Origin: Gammaproteobacteria bacterium MFB021
Lineage (GTDB): Bacteria > Pseudomonadota > Gammaproteobacteria > Pseudomonadales > Halomonadaceae
Direction: 5' to 3'
Assembly (NCBI GenBank): GCA_000737985.1
Contig: JNVT01000135.1
Coordinates: forward strand, 1 to 64,000
Length of the DNA: 64,000 bases
Position 1 is the stretch's first letter. Each line of letters opens with the position of its first letter. Below the pieces are notes generated by a model, which worked only from the letters and a program-made list of their open reading frames with translations, was not told where the DNA came from and ran no database searches. The translations under genes and the position numbers were made by a program. Of the stretch, positions 18,218-27,090 are shown piece by piece.

Positions 18218-18514
18218 CTAGGTGTTGGGGTCGAACAGTTTGACTTCGCGAATATCGACGTGCTCCCAGACACGGCCGGTCAGATAGGGCTCGGTCTCGA
18301 GCCAGGCATCGAGCGCGGCGCGATCCTCGAACTGGAAATGCGCGTTGGAGCCGATCATCTTGCCGTGCTCATCCAGGAATGCCCCGCCACTCAGGAATTT
18401 CCCCTGTCTGGCCAGTGCACGAATACCGTCCAGATGCGCCTCGCGATTGGCCAGGCGACGCGCGAGGGCGTTTTCATCGGTGTAGTCGTGAGCCACGACG
18501 GCGTACTGTGTCAT
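18218..18514 (-). CDS. YciI-family protein
   Basis: YciI (PF03795) is a small ferredoxin-like alpha/beta dimer with a His-Asp pair. In this 98-aa protein the pair is visible in VVAHDYTDENALARRLANREAHLDGI. The C-terminus matches the family (LETEPYLTGRVWEHVDIREVKLF). Start ATG 18514 is chosen for AAGGAGAG eight bases upstream rather than the ATG at 18541. Biochemical function is not known for most members. It is likely co-transcribed with the next hypothetical gene. Confidence 0.9.
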   Translation of the reverse strand: MTQYAVVAHDYTDENALARRLANREAHLDGIRALARQGKFLSGGAFLDEHGKMIGSNAHFQFEDRAALDAWLETEPYLTGRVWEHVDIREVKLFDPNT

Positions 18515-18692
18515 GCCATGCTCTCCTTGTTGGTTCGCCACCAGATAGGGCCTGCATCATGCGCCACGCGCTCGGCGTGAGCAAACGCACCGCCGAGAGA
18601 CGATGGCCAGTCTGCCCGGTTCTGCCAAGCGCTAGCACTCGGGTATGCTAGCCCTTCAGCGATTGGCTCTGGCGTTACCCCATCGAGGCCCC

Positions 18693-19556
18693 ATGCGAAA
18701 GATTCTACTCGTCGACAACGGCTCCCTGCGCCCCGCCGCCACGCTCAACCTGCGTCGGCTCGCCGCGGCCCTGAGCCAGGTCAGCGGCGAGGCGGTCGAG
18801 GCCGCGTCGCTGCTGCACTCGTTCAAGGTCCCGCCCGAGCAGCTCGGCGGGCACAAGGCCGTCTCGCTGGGGCCGCTGGCCGAGCGCCATGCCGCCGCGG
18901 GCGTGACCGAGCTGCTGATCCTGCCCTTCTTCTTCGGCCCCAGCCAGGCGCTGACCCGTTACCTGCCGGAGCGGCTGGCCGAAGTGCAGGCCAACTACCC
19001 CGAGCTGGCGGTGAAGGTCGCCCCGCCGCTGGTGGATACACTGCTGGCGCCGGATTTGCGCCTGGCGCGGCTTCTCGCCGACAACGTGCGCGAGCGCATG
19101 ACGGGCCAGTCCCGGCCCAGGGTCGTGCTGGTCGACCACGGCAGCCCGATCCCCGAAGTGACGGCGGTGCGCAACTACCTCAGCGGGCAACTGAGCGCAC
19201 TGCTGGCCGATGAGGTCGCGGGTGTGACGTTCGCCTCGATGGAGCGCCGCGAGGGCGACGCCTACCGCTTCAACGAGCCACTGCTGGAAGACCTGCTGGC
19301 CTCACCCGCGCTGGCCGAGGGTGACGTGATCCTGTCGATGCTGTTTCTCTCCCCGGGCCGCCACGCCGGCGAAGGGGGCGACATCGCCGAGATCTGTTCC
19401 CAGGCGATGGCGCGCGCCCCCGGCCTGAACGTGGTCACGACACGACTGGTGGGCGAGAACGATGCCATCGTCGAGATTCTCGCCACTCGCCTGCAGCAGG
19501 TGCTCGCCGGCGAGCCGCTGCTGATGGCGCTCGCCCCGGCATCGCCGCCGGCATGA
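18693..19556 (+). CDS. CbiX/sirohydrochlorin-chelatase-like protein, two half-domains
   Basis: This 287-aa protein contains two CbiX-type halves. The second half has both expected metal histidines, in LVDHGSPIPE (His149) and LFLSPGRHAGEGGD (His224). In the first half the corresponding motif reads LVDNGSLRPA and the FLxxGxH region reads LPFFFGPSQ, so both histidines are gone there. That suggests one catalytic and one structural half. Chelatases of this family insert Co or Fe (siroheme or cobalamin) or Ni, but no tetrapyrrole gene is nearby, so the metal is unknown. ATG 18693 is preferred over the upstream in-frame ATG 18645, since the fold begins at MRKILLVDNG. Confidence 0.78.
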   Translation: MRKILLVDNGSLRPAATLNLRRLAAALSQVSGEAVEAASLLHSFKVPPEQLGGHKAVSLGPLAERHAAAGVTELLILPFFFGPSQALTRYLPERLAEVQANYPELAVKVAPPLVDTLLAPDLRLARLLADNVRERMTGQSRPRVVLVDHGSPIPEVTAVRNYLSGQLSALLADEVAGVTFASMERREGDAYRFNEPLLEDLLASPALAEGDVILSMLFLSPGRHAGEGGDIAEICSQAMARAPGLNVVTTRLVGENDAIVEILATRLQQVLAGEPLLMALAPASPPA

Positions 19557-19632
19557 GCAACGCTCGACCAGGCGCCTGGCCAACGCGGCCCTCGACCACG
19601 ACCCTCTGCAACGACACCTCAAAGGCGCTCCC

Positions 19633-20649
19633 ATGATTGACCTACGCAGCGATACCGTGACCCGACCCAGCGCCGAGATGCGCCGGGTGATGTTCGACGC
19701 CCCCCTGGGTGACGATGTCTGGGGCGACGACCCCAGCGTCCATCAGCTGGAGCGCTACGCCGCCGACCAGACCGGCAAGGAGGCGGCGCTGTTCTTCCCC
19801 TCCGGCACCCAGAGCAATCTGGTCGCACTGATGAGTCACTGCCAGCGTGGCGACGAATACCTCGTCGGTCAGCAGGCGCACACCTATCGCTACGAGGGCG
19901 GCGGCGCGGCGGTACTGGGCAGCATTCAGCCGCAGCCGATCGACAACGCCGCCGATGGCAGCCTGCCGCTGGAGAAGATCGCGGCCGCGATCAAGCCGGT
20001 GGACCCGCACTTCGCCCGCACCCGACTGCTGGCGCTGGAGAATACCTTCCACGGCCAGGTACTGGATGCCGACTATGTGCATCAGGCCACCGCGCTGGCG
20101 CGACGCCATGGCCTCGCCACCCATCTCGACGGTGCCCGCGTGGGCAATGCCGTGGTCGCCAGCGGCTCGACCTTGGAAGCGCTGTGCGCGCCCTTCGATA
20201 GCGTCTCGATCTGCTGCTCCAAGGGGCTTGGCGCGCCGGCCGGTTCGGTGCTGGTGGGTAGCCAGGCACTGATCGATCAGGCCCGGCGCTGGCGTAAGGT
20301 GGTAGGCGGCGGCATGCGCCAGGTGGGGCTACTGGCGGCGGCCTGCGAATATGCGCTGACGCATCATCTGCCGGCGCTGGCCGCGGATCATGCCAAGGCC
20401 GAGCGTCTGGCGGCGGGGCTCGCCGCCATCGACGGGATCGAAGTGACCTCACAGGCGACCAATATGGTGTTCGTGCGCTTCACCCGCGGCGACGCCCTCG
20501 ACCCCGAGCACCTGCTCACCTGGCTAAAGGCGCGCGACATCCTGGTCGGTGCGCTCTACGCGCCGCGCTTCGTCACCCACCGCGACGTTTCCGAGGCGGA
20601 TATCGATCAGGTGGTGGATGCCTTCGCGCGCTATTTCGCCAGCCACTGA
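19633..20649 (+). CDS. ltaE: Low-specificity L-threonine aldolase
   Basis: PLP enzyme cleaving L-threonine and L-allo-threonine to glycine and acetaldehyde. The 338-aa protein has the N-terminal MIDLRSDTVTRPSAEMRRVM, the DDVWGDDPSVHQLE signature, ENTFHGQVLD and the aspartate of HLDGARVGNA. The PLP lysine is Lys197 in SICCSKGLGAPAGS. The length and all key residues are normal. It stands alone, 76 bp after the CbiX-like gene. It is the last GC-rich gene before the AT-rich island. Confidence 0.96.
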   Translation: MIDLRSDTVTRPSAEMRRVMFDAPLGDDVWGDDPSVHQLERYAADQTGKEAALFFPSGTQSNLVALMSHCQRGDEYLVGQQAHTYRYEGGGAAVLGSIQPQPIDNAADGSLPLEKIAAAIKPVDPHFARTRLLALENTFHGQVLDADYVHQATALARRHGLATHLDGARVGNAVVASGSTLEALCAPFDSVSICCSKGLGAPAGSVLVGSQALIDQARRWRKVVGGGMRQVGLLAAACEYALTHHLPALAADHAKAERLAAGLAAIDGIEVTSQATNMVFVRFTRGDALDPEHLLTWLKARDILVGALYAPRFVTHRDVSEADIDQVVDAFARYFASH

Positions 20650-20670
20650 TCAGCCAACCACTGGCACGCC

Positions 20671-20735
20671 TCAGTCGACTCGGGGACGAGCCGGAAGAGG
20701 GGCGCATCGGCGATATCATCCAGCTGGCGACCGGT
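20671..20735. repeat. Left direct repeat of the AT-rich island (decayed 3' end of the Thr-rich gene)
   Basis: 20671-20712 matches 27271-27314 with few differences. It includes an exact 18-bp core (gagccggaagaggggcgc) at 20688-20705, which recurs at 27290-27307. A second match, agctggcgaccggt at 20722-20735, pairs with agctggcgcccggt at 27366-27379, so this copy lacks the Thr-repeat tract lying between them. The alignment begins exactly at the stop codon of the gene at 27271. The two copies therefore bracket the lipid island. Confidence 0.75.
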
Positions 20736-20879
20736 GAAGGATGGCGCTACCGAGCAAGACGGACCGGGCTGGCGCGCCAGTTGACGAGATGTCAATGAGC
20801 AGGTGACTCGTTCCGCTCGCCCTTCGGGCCGGAGCAGCTGTCAAGCCGTTGACGTTGGGAAGCCAAAAGCCGTTACGCT

Positions 20880-21374
20880 TCATTCCGGTGACGGCTTTTC
20901 CATGGACACGCCTTGATACGCTGCCACTGCGGCCACGACCTCTTCGGGTGAGATGACACCGTCTCTGCCCCGAATCACTGCGCGTGAAACACCCTCAGCC
21001 ACGGTGGCACCACTGGCGTTGGTAAACCAGTGCCGCATGTAGAAATATTTCTCGTCCCAGCGCTCCATGCTCATGCCACAGCGATAGCGCTTTCCAAACT
21101 TGAGCGATTTATAATAGTTCATGTCATGGTAAGAGATAATCGGCATCCATTTGCGCCGCAGCATGATCCGCGCCAGCCCCGTGCGAATGAACAAGTCGAT
21201 GCGATTAAGATCACAGACGGTCATGAATCGGCCATTATTCATATGTCCATTCACGTCGATATCATTCGGTAAAACGATCCCTTCAAGGGTGTTTTCAAGA
21301 GCATTCAGGCGCATCCAACCTCGCCGACGCTTCGCCGTCAGTAGTAGCCAAATCATCCTAAAATATAGATTCAT
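20880..21374 (-). CDS. THEM6-like acyl-CoA thioesterase (4HBT hot-dog fold)
   Basis: The 164-aa protein has an N-terminal hydrophobic segment (about 4-14) and then the hot-dog motif LPNDIDVNGHMNNGRF (35-50), the substrate-helix start of the THEM6/4HBT_2 (PF13279) group. WDEKYFYMRHWF follows near residues 107-118. Such enzymes hydrolyse acyl-CoA or acyl-ACP thioesters. The start ATG 21374 overlaps the 3' end of the hydrolase gene by 17 bp, indicating coupled translation. It is the last gene of the four-gene lipid operon and could release the finished acyl chain. Base composition is clearly more AT-rich than in genes outside the island. Confidence 0.82.
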   Translation of the reverse strand: MNLYFRMIWLLLTAKRRRGWMRLNALENTLEGIVLPNDIDVNGHMNNGRFMTVCDLNRIDLFIRTGLARIMLRRKWMPIISYHDMNYYKSLKFGKRYRCGMSMERWDEKYFYMRHWFTNASGATVAEGVSRAVIRGRDGVISPEEVVAAVAAYQGVSMEKPSPE

Positions 21375-22368
21375 TCTGCTGTCCCCATAAGAAGTCAACC
21401 ACATTATCAAGCCAGAATGGCCAGAACTTTCCTTCCCGAATTTGGTAGAATCCTAGATGCCCTCCAGTTGCAAAAAAAAGAGCGGTCACATCATTTCGCA
21501 GTGATGTGACGATAGGAAAAGTGTCTAGTGGGATCAGTGGGTCGTCTTGAGCGACAATAAGCAATAAAGGATGTGTAACACTAGGCAGGTGGCGCTTTGC
21601 ACTACAGACTTCATAATATTCCTCAACACTCGCAAACCCGTTGATCGGAGCAGTGTAAAGACGGTCAAAATCCCGAATCGAGCGAACACGATTTAAAAAA
21701 CGATTACGACGACGATACTCGGGAAAACACTGTTTCGCTTTTGCTACCGTCTTGTATGAAGCCAAAATACGTCTCTGATACAAGCGATTCATACCCAAGT
21801 TGGCCACTTTCGCCGTTGCACCTAGGCAGAAAGGCATTGAAACCGTAACTGCTCGCTGAATGGGCGCGGAGAAATATTCCGCAAGAAAGCGGGTCAACAT
21901 AACACCCCCAAGAGAAAAGCCCACCGCGTACAATCCCGTGGCTCGTGCCAAAGAGGACAGACGCTGAACCAGCCAAGCAAGATCCTCGATATGTCCGGCA
22001 TGATAGAATTTCGAGAGACGGTTGGGTTTACACGCCCCGCGGTGAGATAGCACGACGGCTGACTTCCCCAAATTATCAGTTGCCTGCAGCATAGTACGAA
22101 CACAAGCTGAATTAAGCCCCCCCTGCATTCCAGGCAGGATAATCAGCGTATCACGTGCCATATCTCCTCTAGCAGCTGGGCCACTCCAATGTAACGACAC
22201 TTCATCACCATCCGGCAGGCTTATAATCTCGGTTCGCGTATACACAGCTCGCGCACTACTCAAAAGAGCAGGAAGGATAGTCTGCATATGTGGATTATCA
22301 AGCATTCGTATAGCCAAAGATTTTTGACCAGAGCACGCATGGATATCATGATGTGATCGTCGGTTCAT
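21358..22368 (-). CDS. YheT-like alpha/beta hydrolase
   Basis: The 336-aa protein starts with the YheT-group feature LDNPHMQTILPALL (24-37). Its hydrolase core has LIILPGMQGG at the oxyanion site, nucleophile Ser152 in VGFSLGG, Asp275 in VAQDDPLIP and His304 in GGHLGF. ATG 22368 overlaps the hydroxylase stop as TGATG and has GGAGG upstream. An earlier in-frame start at 22386 would bury that site. YheT relatives are predicted esterases or acyltransferases. In this operon it could esterify or hydrolyse the desaturated/hydroxylated acyl product (inference). Confidence 0.85.
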   Translation of the reverse strand: MNRRSHHDIHACSGQKSLAIRMLDNPHMQTILPALLSSARAVYTRTEIISLPDGDEVSLHWSGPAARGDMARDTLIILPGMQGGLNSACVRTMLQATDNLGKSAVVLSHRGACKPNRLSKFYHAGHIEDLAWLVQRLSSLARATGLYAVGFSLGGVMLTRFLAEYFSAPIQRAVTVSMPFCLGATAKVANLGMNRLYQRRILASYKTVAKAKQCFPEYRRRNRFLNRVRSIRDFDRLYTAPINGFASVEEYYEVCSAKRHLPSVTHPLLLIVAQDDPLIPLDTFPIVTSLRNDVTALFFATGGHLGFYQIREGKFWPFWLDNVVDFLWGQQNESIF

Positions 22369-23096
22369 CAAGGTGCCTCCGAGCACTCAAAGCTGAAGCC
22401 AGGGACCCCGAGCTCAGCCAGTAGTTTGGCATCTTTCACGCTCGGCTTGCGAACCTTTCTACGGAAATGATCTGCGCCTAACACCAAATTAAAATTCGAT
22501 GTGCCGCCATATCGATGATGTAAAAAGTGATTGACATACTGCCATCGGAAGTAGCGAGTTCCTAAAAACCAACGGAGCCACCATGGTTCCTGGCTTCGCC
22601 GCTGAAGAAATGGTTGATGTAGATGAGGATGTACCCAATGACTCATAACAGGAGGAAGCAGTACTGTAACCAGCAGGCCAAGCCCGAACCAGTGAGAGCT
22701 ATAAAACGCTAGCAACCCGCATGGAATAAGCGATGGAAGAGCAAACTTCACCGCTCCCCAGCCGTACAAACGAGTACCAAACTTCCCCTTTATAACCGTC
22801 TCACCATGTTTACCTCTATCAAGCAAAAGGCGCCGCAACTCTTCCTCTTGCCGTCTGGAGTCGAACATTTTGGCGTGACTCTTTCGATAAGTCTTAACGT
22901 GGTGAATAGTATGATGACTATAATAGATATTGACCAGTGAGCGAAACAAACGTGGGTGGCGCTCCCATTTTCTAACACGTTGCGTTAAGGCATCTGAGAC
23001 ATGTTCATGTAAAAACGACTCTACCCAAGAGCTAATTAAATAACCTACCACCACACCAGCTAGCACCAACGCTGTATTGGAAAACGGTTCAGCCAT
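22368..23096 (-). CDS. Fatty acid hydroxylase / sterol desaturase superfamily protein
   Basis: Membrane diiron oxygenase of the fatty acid hydroxylase superfamily (PF04116-like). The 242-aa protein has histidine clusters at 30-32, 61-66 (HHTIHH) plus His74, 156-160 (HPHLH) and 190-194 (HFLHH). Hydrophobic helices lie at about 8-24, 116-134 and 137-152. It lacks a signal peptide. ATG 23096 overlaps the desaturase stop by 8 bp and follows GGGGAGGGGAAAG. The spacing of the histidine boxes is not that of a typical sterol C4 oxidase, so the substrate is open. Operon context points to a fatty acyl or lipid hydroxylation. Confidence 0.82.
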   Translation of the reverse strand: MAEPFSNTALVLAGVVVGYLISSWVESFLHEHVSDALTQRVRKWERHPRLFRSLVNIYYSHHTIHHVKTYRKSHAKMFDSRRQEEELRRLLLDRGKHGETVIKGKFGTRLYGWGAVKFALPSLIPCGLLAFYSSHWFGLGLLVTVLLPPVMSHWVHPHLHQPFLQRRSQEPWWLRWFLGTRYFRWQYVNHFLHHRYGGTSNFNLVLGADHFRRKVRKPSVKDAKLLAELGVPGFSFECSEAP

Positions 23097-24129
23097 GCTT
23101 TCCCCTCCCCGAATCAGGTGGCTCGCACATATCATATATAGCCTTCAGCGGCACCATTTTCCGCGAAGTATCACTATATAAGTACAATCGGAAGCAGCTA
23201 GGGATTTCATATGGTTGTATCCTGACAGGGGTCTTATCCAGTTGATGATGAAGCATGAACTCTCGTAATCGGTAATTTGGTACCCAGGGCACTAAATGGT
23301 GTACGTGATGCAGATTGATGCCTGCAACCAGCCACTCCAAACAGCGCGGCAGAACCAAATGCGAACTACCGCAAAGTGCTGCATCCTGTCTGGACCACTC
23401 CGAGCGCGGTCGCCAATAAGTCGATTCAAATTGATGCTGGATGTAAAACAGCACTAGCCCAACACTGCCAGCAACTTGCATCGCGACAAGATACCCAATG
23501 ACAAACCTGAATCCGCTTTCAAACTGAAATGCCGCAAATAAAATTGTTAAGAGAAGTGCATCAATTAGATATATGGAGGCCCGTTCTCGACTCCCTGCAG
23601 GAGCGATCCAAGGTAAGCGAAAATGGATCACAAACTGCCAAAGCGGCCCCATCAGGATAATGACCCAAGGGTTCCGGTAAACTCGATATAACAACTTATA
23701 CCTAATTGACAACGCCTGATACTCCGCTACTGTCTTTGTATGGATGTCCCCCGTTCCTCGCGCATCTAAGTTACCGCTTGTACGATGATGAGCCAGATGA
23801 GTTCGACGCCAATAAGTGTGAGGTGTTAGGCAAAGCACCCCAAGTAATGCTCCCGTCACCTGATTAAGGCGACGACCTGGAAACAATGAGCAGTGAGCAC
23901 AATCGTGCTGAACAATAAAAATTCTCACGATAGACACACCAACCAACACCCAAGAAAGTAGCACCCACAACACGCTTAGCTCGCTACCAACGGGCAAAGT
24001 TAGAGCCACTGCAGAAGCCAAAGTTAAAAAGTAAAGGGACAGTGTTACGGCAAGAGATAACACCCCCCTAGCTATGGATGGAGTCCAGCGCGACTTTCGA
24101 AAACTGGAAACTTGAAACCTAGCCTTCAT
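23089..24129 (-). CDS. Membrane fatty acid desaturase (Delta12/omega-6-like)
   Basis: Diiron acyl desaturase with all histidine boxes: HDCAH (75-79), HLAHH (111-115), QHQFE (231-235) and HHVHH (274-278), then PNYRL. The order and spacing match the bacterial omega-6/Delta12-like FADS group. Paired membrane helices lie near 24-45, 51-73, 190-205 and 210-230. The start at 24129 is chosen for GAGGCCC eight bases upstream; in-frame ATGs at 24159 and 24243 are weaker alternatives. It is the first gene of an operon of four overlapping genes (desaturase, hydroxylase, hydrolase, thioesterase). It introduces a double bond into an acyl chain; the position is unknown. Confidence 0.9.
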   Translation of the reverse strand: MKARFQVSSFRKSRWTPSIARGVLSLAVTLSLYFLTLASAVALTLPVGSELSVLWVLLSWVLVGVSIVRIFIVQHDCAHCSLFPGRRLNQVTGALLGVLCLTPHTYWRRTHLAHHRTSGNLDARGTGDIHTKTVAEYQALSIRYKLLYRVYRNPWVIILMGPLWQFVIHFRLPWIAPAGSRERASIYLIDALLLTILFAAFQFESGFRFVIGYLVAMQVAGSVGLVLFYIQHQFESTYWRPRSEWSRQDAALCGSSHLVLPRCLEWLVAGINLHHVHHLVPWVPNYRLREFMLHHQLDKTPVRIQPYEIPSCFRLYLYSDTSRKMVPLKAIYDMCEPPDSGRGKHG

Positions 24130-24759
24130 AAAATGGGCCTCACTACTATTGTTAAACATGCATCCGTGAGCGTCCTCTTGGTTCCGATGCCAACCAAAGA
24201 CAATTCCTATATGTGCAAGAATGTCACTTTTGAGCAATCGCATTTCAATATACGCTGAGGCTCACTACGCCACAATCATAAGACACATATCTAACCACCT
24301 AAGCCAAAACCTCTAGCAACAGAAAATATTCGCATCACCTAACACACACTCAACTTACGCCAACACCGAGAGACGAAAAAACAAAGCACCTTTAACCCCC
24401 CACTCAACACCATCAATATTTTTAACCTTAATCCACCAAATTAAAAAAACCTTCAGACTCATATCATTCCGCCTTGATTAACGAAGGTGACGAATCGCGC
24501 GTCATGCCCCCCTCTGGCTTGTCGGTTGTGCTTGCCAACAAAGCGGGTGTCGTCTGAAGCGGGCTCCTTTTATCCCTCCTGAGCAGTATTAACAGGCTCT
24601 TTTATACCGCTCAGGCATATATGGTGGCCATTCGGTCAGCCGTGCTCGTTAGCCATCATTGTGATCAACTTGTTCTCGGTCACTTGCCATCGCGTAGAGC
24701 ATCAGTGCCGCCGCCCGAGAGCTTGGCCTCCAATCCACACCCAGCCCTGTCAGTGGCGG
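24130..24759. other. AT-rich non-coding stretch upstream of the lipid operon
   Basis: This stretch of about 630 bp has no supported gene. The first 350 bp are strongly A/T-rich with runs of A and T, and must hold the lipid-operon promoter; no clear -35/-10 pair stood out. The remainder is of mixed composition with no frame of credible length and no recognised RNA. Confidence 0.5.
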
Positions 24760-25210
24760 ACCAAGGTCCAGCAGCAAAGTGCTTCAGCCCGCGAGCAAGC
24801 CCTGGCCAACGAGAATGCTCGATTCAAGCACCAACTGAACGAGAAGTCGGGATAGCTTGAAATCGCCAAAAAGCCGCGGTGTACTCTGCCAAGAGTCTGA
24901 AGTTGAGTACGCCTCCATCCAGCAACATTGTCAGGCATTCAGCACCCCGGTATGTGCAGAATTCTTGAGATCGCTCACAGCGGCTACTACGTCCGGCGAC
25001 AGCGTGGTGGCATGCCATCTCAGAGACGCCGCCGGCAGACGGCTCTCGACCAGCGAGTGGCCCAAGCCTACGAGTGGCGGCTACCTACTTTCAGCACGGA
25101 GACCTATAAGAGTATTAGCACCGCTAGCGAACGCGACAATGTTCATCTACTGTTCCACCGAAGAGCGTCAGCAGACTGGACTGATACGACTATACTCTAC
25201 TAAAGATAAC
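24760..25210 (+). pseudogene. Decayed IS3-family transposase (OrfA end and OrfB start)
   Basis: About 24768-24880 encodes the leucine-zipper end of an IS3-group OrfA (EQALANENARFKHQLNEKSG, then an in-frame TAG where GAG is expected, then LEIAKK). The start of OrfB follows after a frame change (VEYASIQQHCQAFSTPV), and then in another frame CRILEIAHSGYYVRRQRG and TALDQRVAQAYE. Several frame changes, stops and the loss of the integrase core show it is dead. Terminal repeats were not found. Confidence 0.75.
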
Positions 25211-25501
25211 AGCCTTTCAACAGGCGCCAGCTAATTTAAACGATAGTATCATAAGGTTGACTAACCGACCCTGAAAGAGCCTAGCTTACCTGACAAACTT
25301 CACAGGATTTCCTAGGGGCAACCGCAGGATCGCTAAACACCGCTAGTGCCGAGCTGTGTGTTTGAATTTAGAAAATGCCTTGATAAACAAGCTTTTGAAA
25401 AAGTATGTTGTGTGAGCACCCGGGAGTTCTCAATGCGGCTGGCAACCCGCCCATTACTTAACCCATGTGCTAAAACAGAGAACCACAAGGAACTTACAAC
25501 A

Positions 25502-25978
25502 GTGAAAAAAAATAGAGTATTGCACCTTTGGGAAAGATTTTCCGCAACCCCGCTACGGCGCTGGATGTTCAGTCGTATCGTGTGCTTTCGCGCACCTTAT
25601 TTTGGCTCGATCATGCCGCTTTTCATTTCCATGCAGCCAGGAGAAGTGATCATTCAAATGCGCAAACGCCGGCGCGTGAAAAACCATATCGGAACCGTAC
25701 ACGCAATTGCCATGTGCAATTTAGCTGAATTGGCAGCGGGAACCATGATGGAGGTCAGCATCCCCATCAGCCACCGATGGATCCCGAAGAACATGAAAGT
25801 GGAATATTTGAGCAAGGCAGAAACGGACGTTCGCGCCATTGCAACGCTCAGCCCATTACCAGAGTTCGATTCGAATTCCAGCGAGGTATGGGTGCCCGTT
25901 GCCATTATCAATCATCACGGCGAGACAGTTATGAAAGCTTCCATCGGCATGTGGGTAAGCCCTCGGAAGCAAGTGTGA
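25502..25978 (+). CDS. DUF4442 / YiiD-C-like hot-dog thioesterase
   Basis: The 158-aa protein matches DUF4442 (PF14539). RAPYFGSIMPLFISMQPGEV is followed by MRKRRRVKNHIGTVHAIAM and NLAELAAGTMME, the conserved N-H-x-G-T-x-H-A and E-x-x-x-G motifs of this hot-dog family, with WIPKNMKVEYLSKAETDV further on. GTG 25502 is preferred because AAGGAA lies eight bases upstream and the family N-terminus (LHLWERFSATPLRR) starts there; ATG 25433 is possible. It is AT-richer than the chromosome and lies on the strand opposite the lipid operon. A thioester hydrolase role in the same lipid pathway is plausible. Confidence 0.75.
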   Translation: MKKNRVLHLWERFSATPLRRWMFSRIVCFRAPYFGSIMPLFISMQPGEVIIQMRKRRRVKNHIGTVHAIAMCNLAELAAGTMMEVSIPISHRWIPKNMKVEYLSKAETDVRAIATLSPLPEFDSNSSEVWVPVAIINHHGETVMKASIGMWVSPRKQV

Positions 25979-26040
25979 GCAAACCCAAGCGAACTCTAAC
26001 CAGCTATCAAATGCCTTTCTGAGAGCACACATTAAGAAAT

Positions 26041-27090
26041 GTCATCCGCCGCGAGCAGTTCCTGGCCCAGATGGGGGCGCGGGAGCCATGGTCGCGGCAC
26101 TTTCGCCCTCCTATTTACCGAACTCGGCGGGCAAGCGAAGCCGGCTAACCCATTGGCCTAGAACGCATACTATGGATCAAACCCTTCCAACAGTGGTGTG
26201 CGCTTGTCGACGAGGCCCTGGGAGATGTCATCTATGACCGTTAGGCCATGCGTGACTTCATCGGTATCGACCTGGCCATCGAGAACGTGCCAGACGCCAC
26301 CACACTGATACGTTTCACCTATCTGCTGTAGCAGCATGCCCTAACCCAGCGGATCCTCACTGAGATCAAAACCAGCCTGGCCGAGACGACCCGTTCATGC
26401 GCGGGGGTGACATCGTCGACGCTACCATTGTGGCCGCCGCCCTGCTACCAAGAACCAGGCTAGGCAGCGTGTCTTGGAGATGAGTCAGACCAAGAACGGC
26501 AACCAATGATACTTCGACCTAAAGGCGCATATCGGCGTCGATGCCATTACCGAGCTGACCCACCATGTCGTCGCCACCTCGACGAATGTCACCATGACTG
26601 CCCGCCTGATTCGGGATGACGACAAACGGATATATTGCGATGGCCGGTTACACCGGCATGGGGAAGTACCTAGACGAAGATAAGGGTGTCTGGAATTCAC
26701 GGTGCTGCATCTCAGTCAGGCACAACACCCTCAAGAAGATGGACGATAGTCCGGTGAAAACGCTGCGACTGGCGATCAAGAAAGCAGAGATTGAGCACAC
26801 GTTTCATGTCGTCAAGAACCTCTTCGGCTACCGGAATTTTCGTCACAAGAGGCCGGCCAAAAACCAGGCGCAGCTGTTTCCCCTGTTTGCACTCGGCAAT
26901 CTGGTGCTGGCAGGGCGATGCCAAAGCCATGCCGACGGGGGGCGTGTGTCTTGAATCGGGCTTGGCGTCCGAATACACCGGCTGCCTACGAAAAAAGACC
27001 ACTTCAGATGGTCACCAACTCATCGCTGACACGGTTCTGAAACCTCACTGATCGCTTCAAGCCCCCGTGACTGAGTTGTTCAGCAATTCC
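26041..27090 (+). pseudogene. Decayed IS5-family transposase and its right end
   Basis: Fragments in shifting frames match the IS5 transposase in order. RREQFLAQMGAREPWSRHF occurs near 26045, FQQWCALVDEALGDVIYDR near 26190-26245, and AMRDFIGIDLAIENVPDATT near 26249-26307. IKKAEIEHTFHVVKNLFGYR and AQLFPLFALGNLVLAGRCQ lie at 26770-26925, the conserved C-terminus. Many stops and frame changes make it inactive. The right terminal repeat is probably 27076-27090 (reverse complement GGAATTGCTGAACAA), next to TTAG, a YTAR-type target. No left end was found. Confidence 0.8.

Noticed and set aside
20650-20879. A tRNA gene as the island integration site
   Set aside because: No cloverleaf or CCA-ending sequence could be recognised next to the left repeat, and none near the right one.
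26485-26700. Minus-strand frame within the IS5 remnant
   Set aside because: It is antisense to recognisable transposase fragments and has no independent support.
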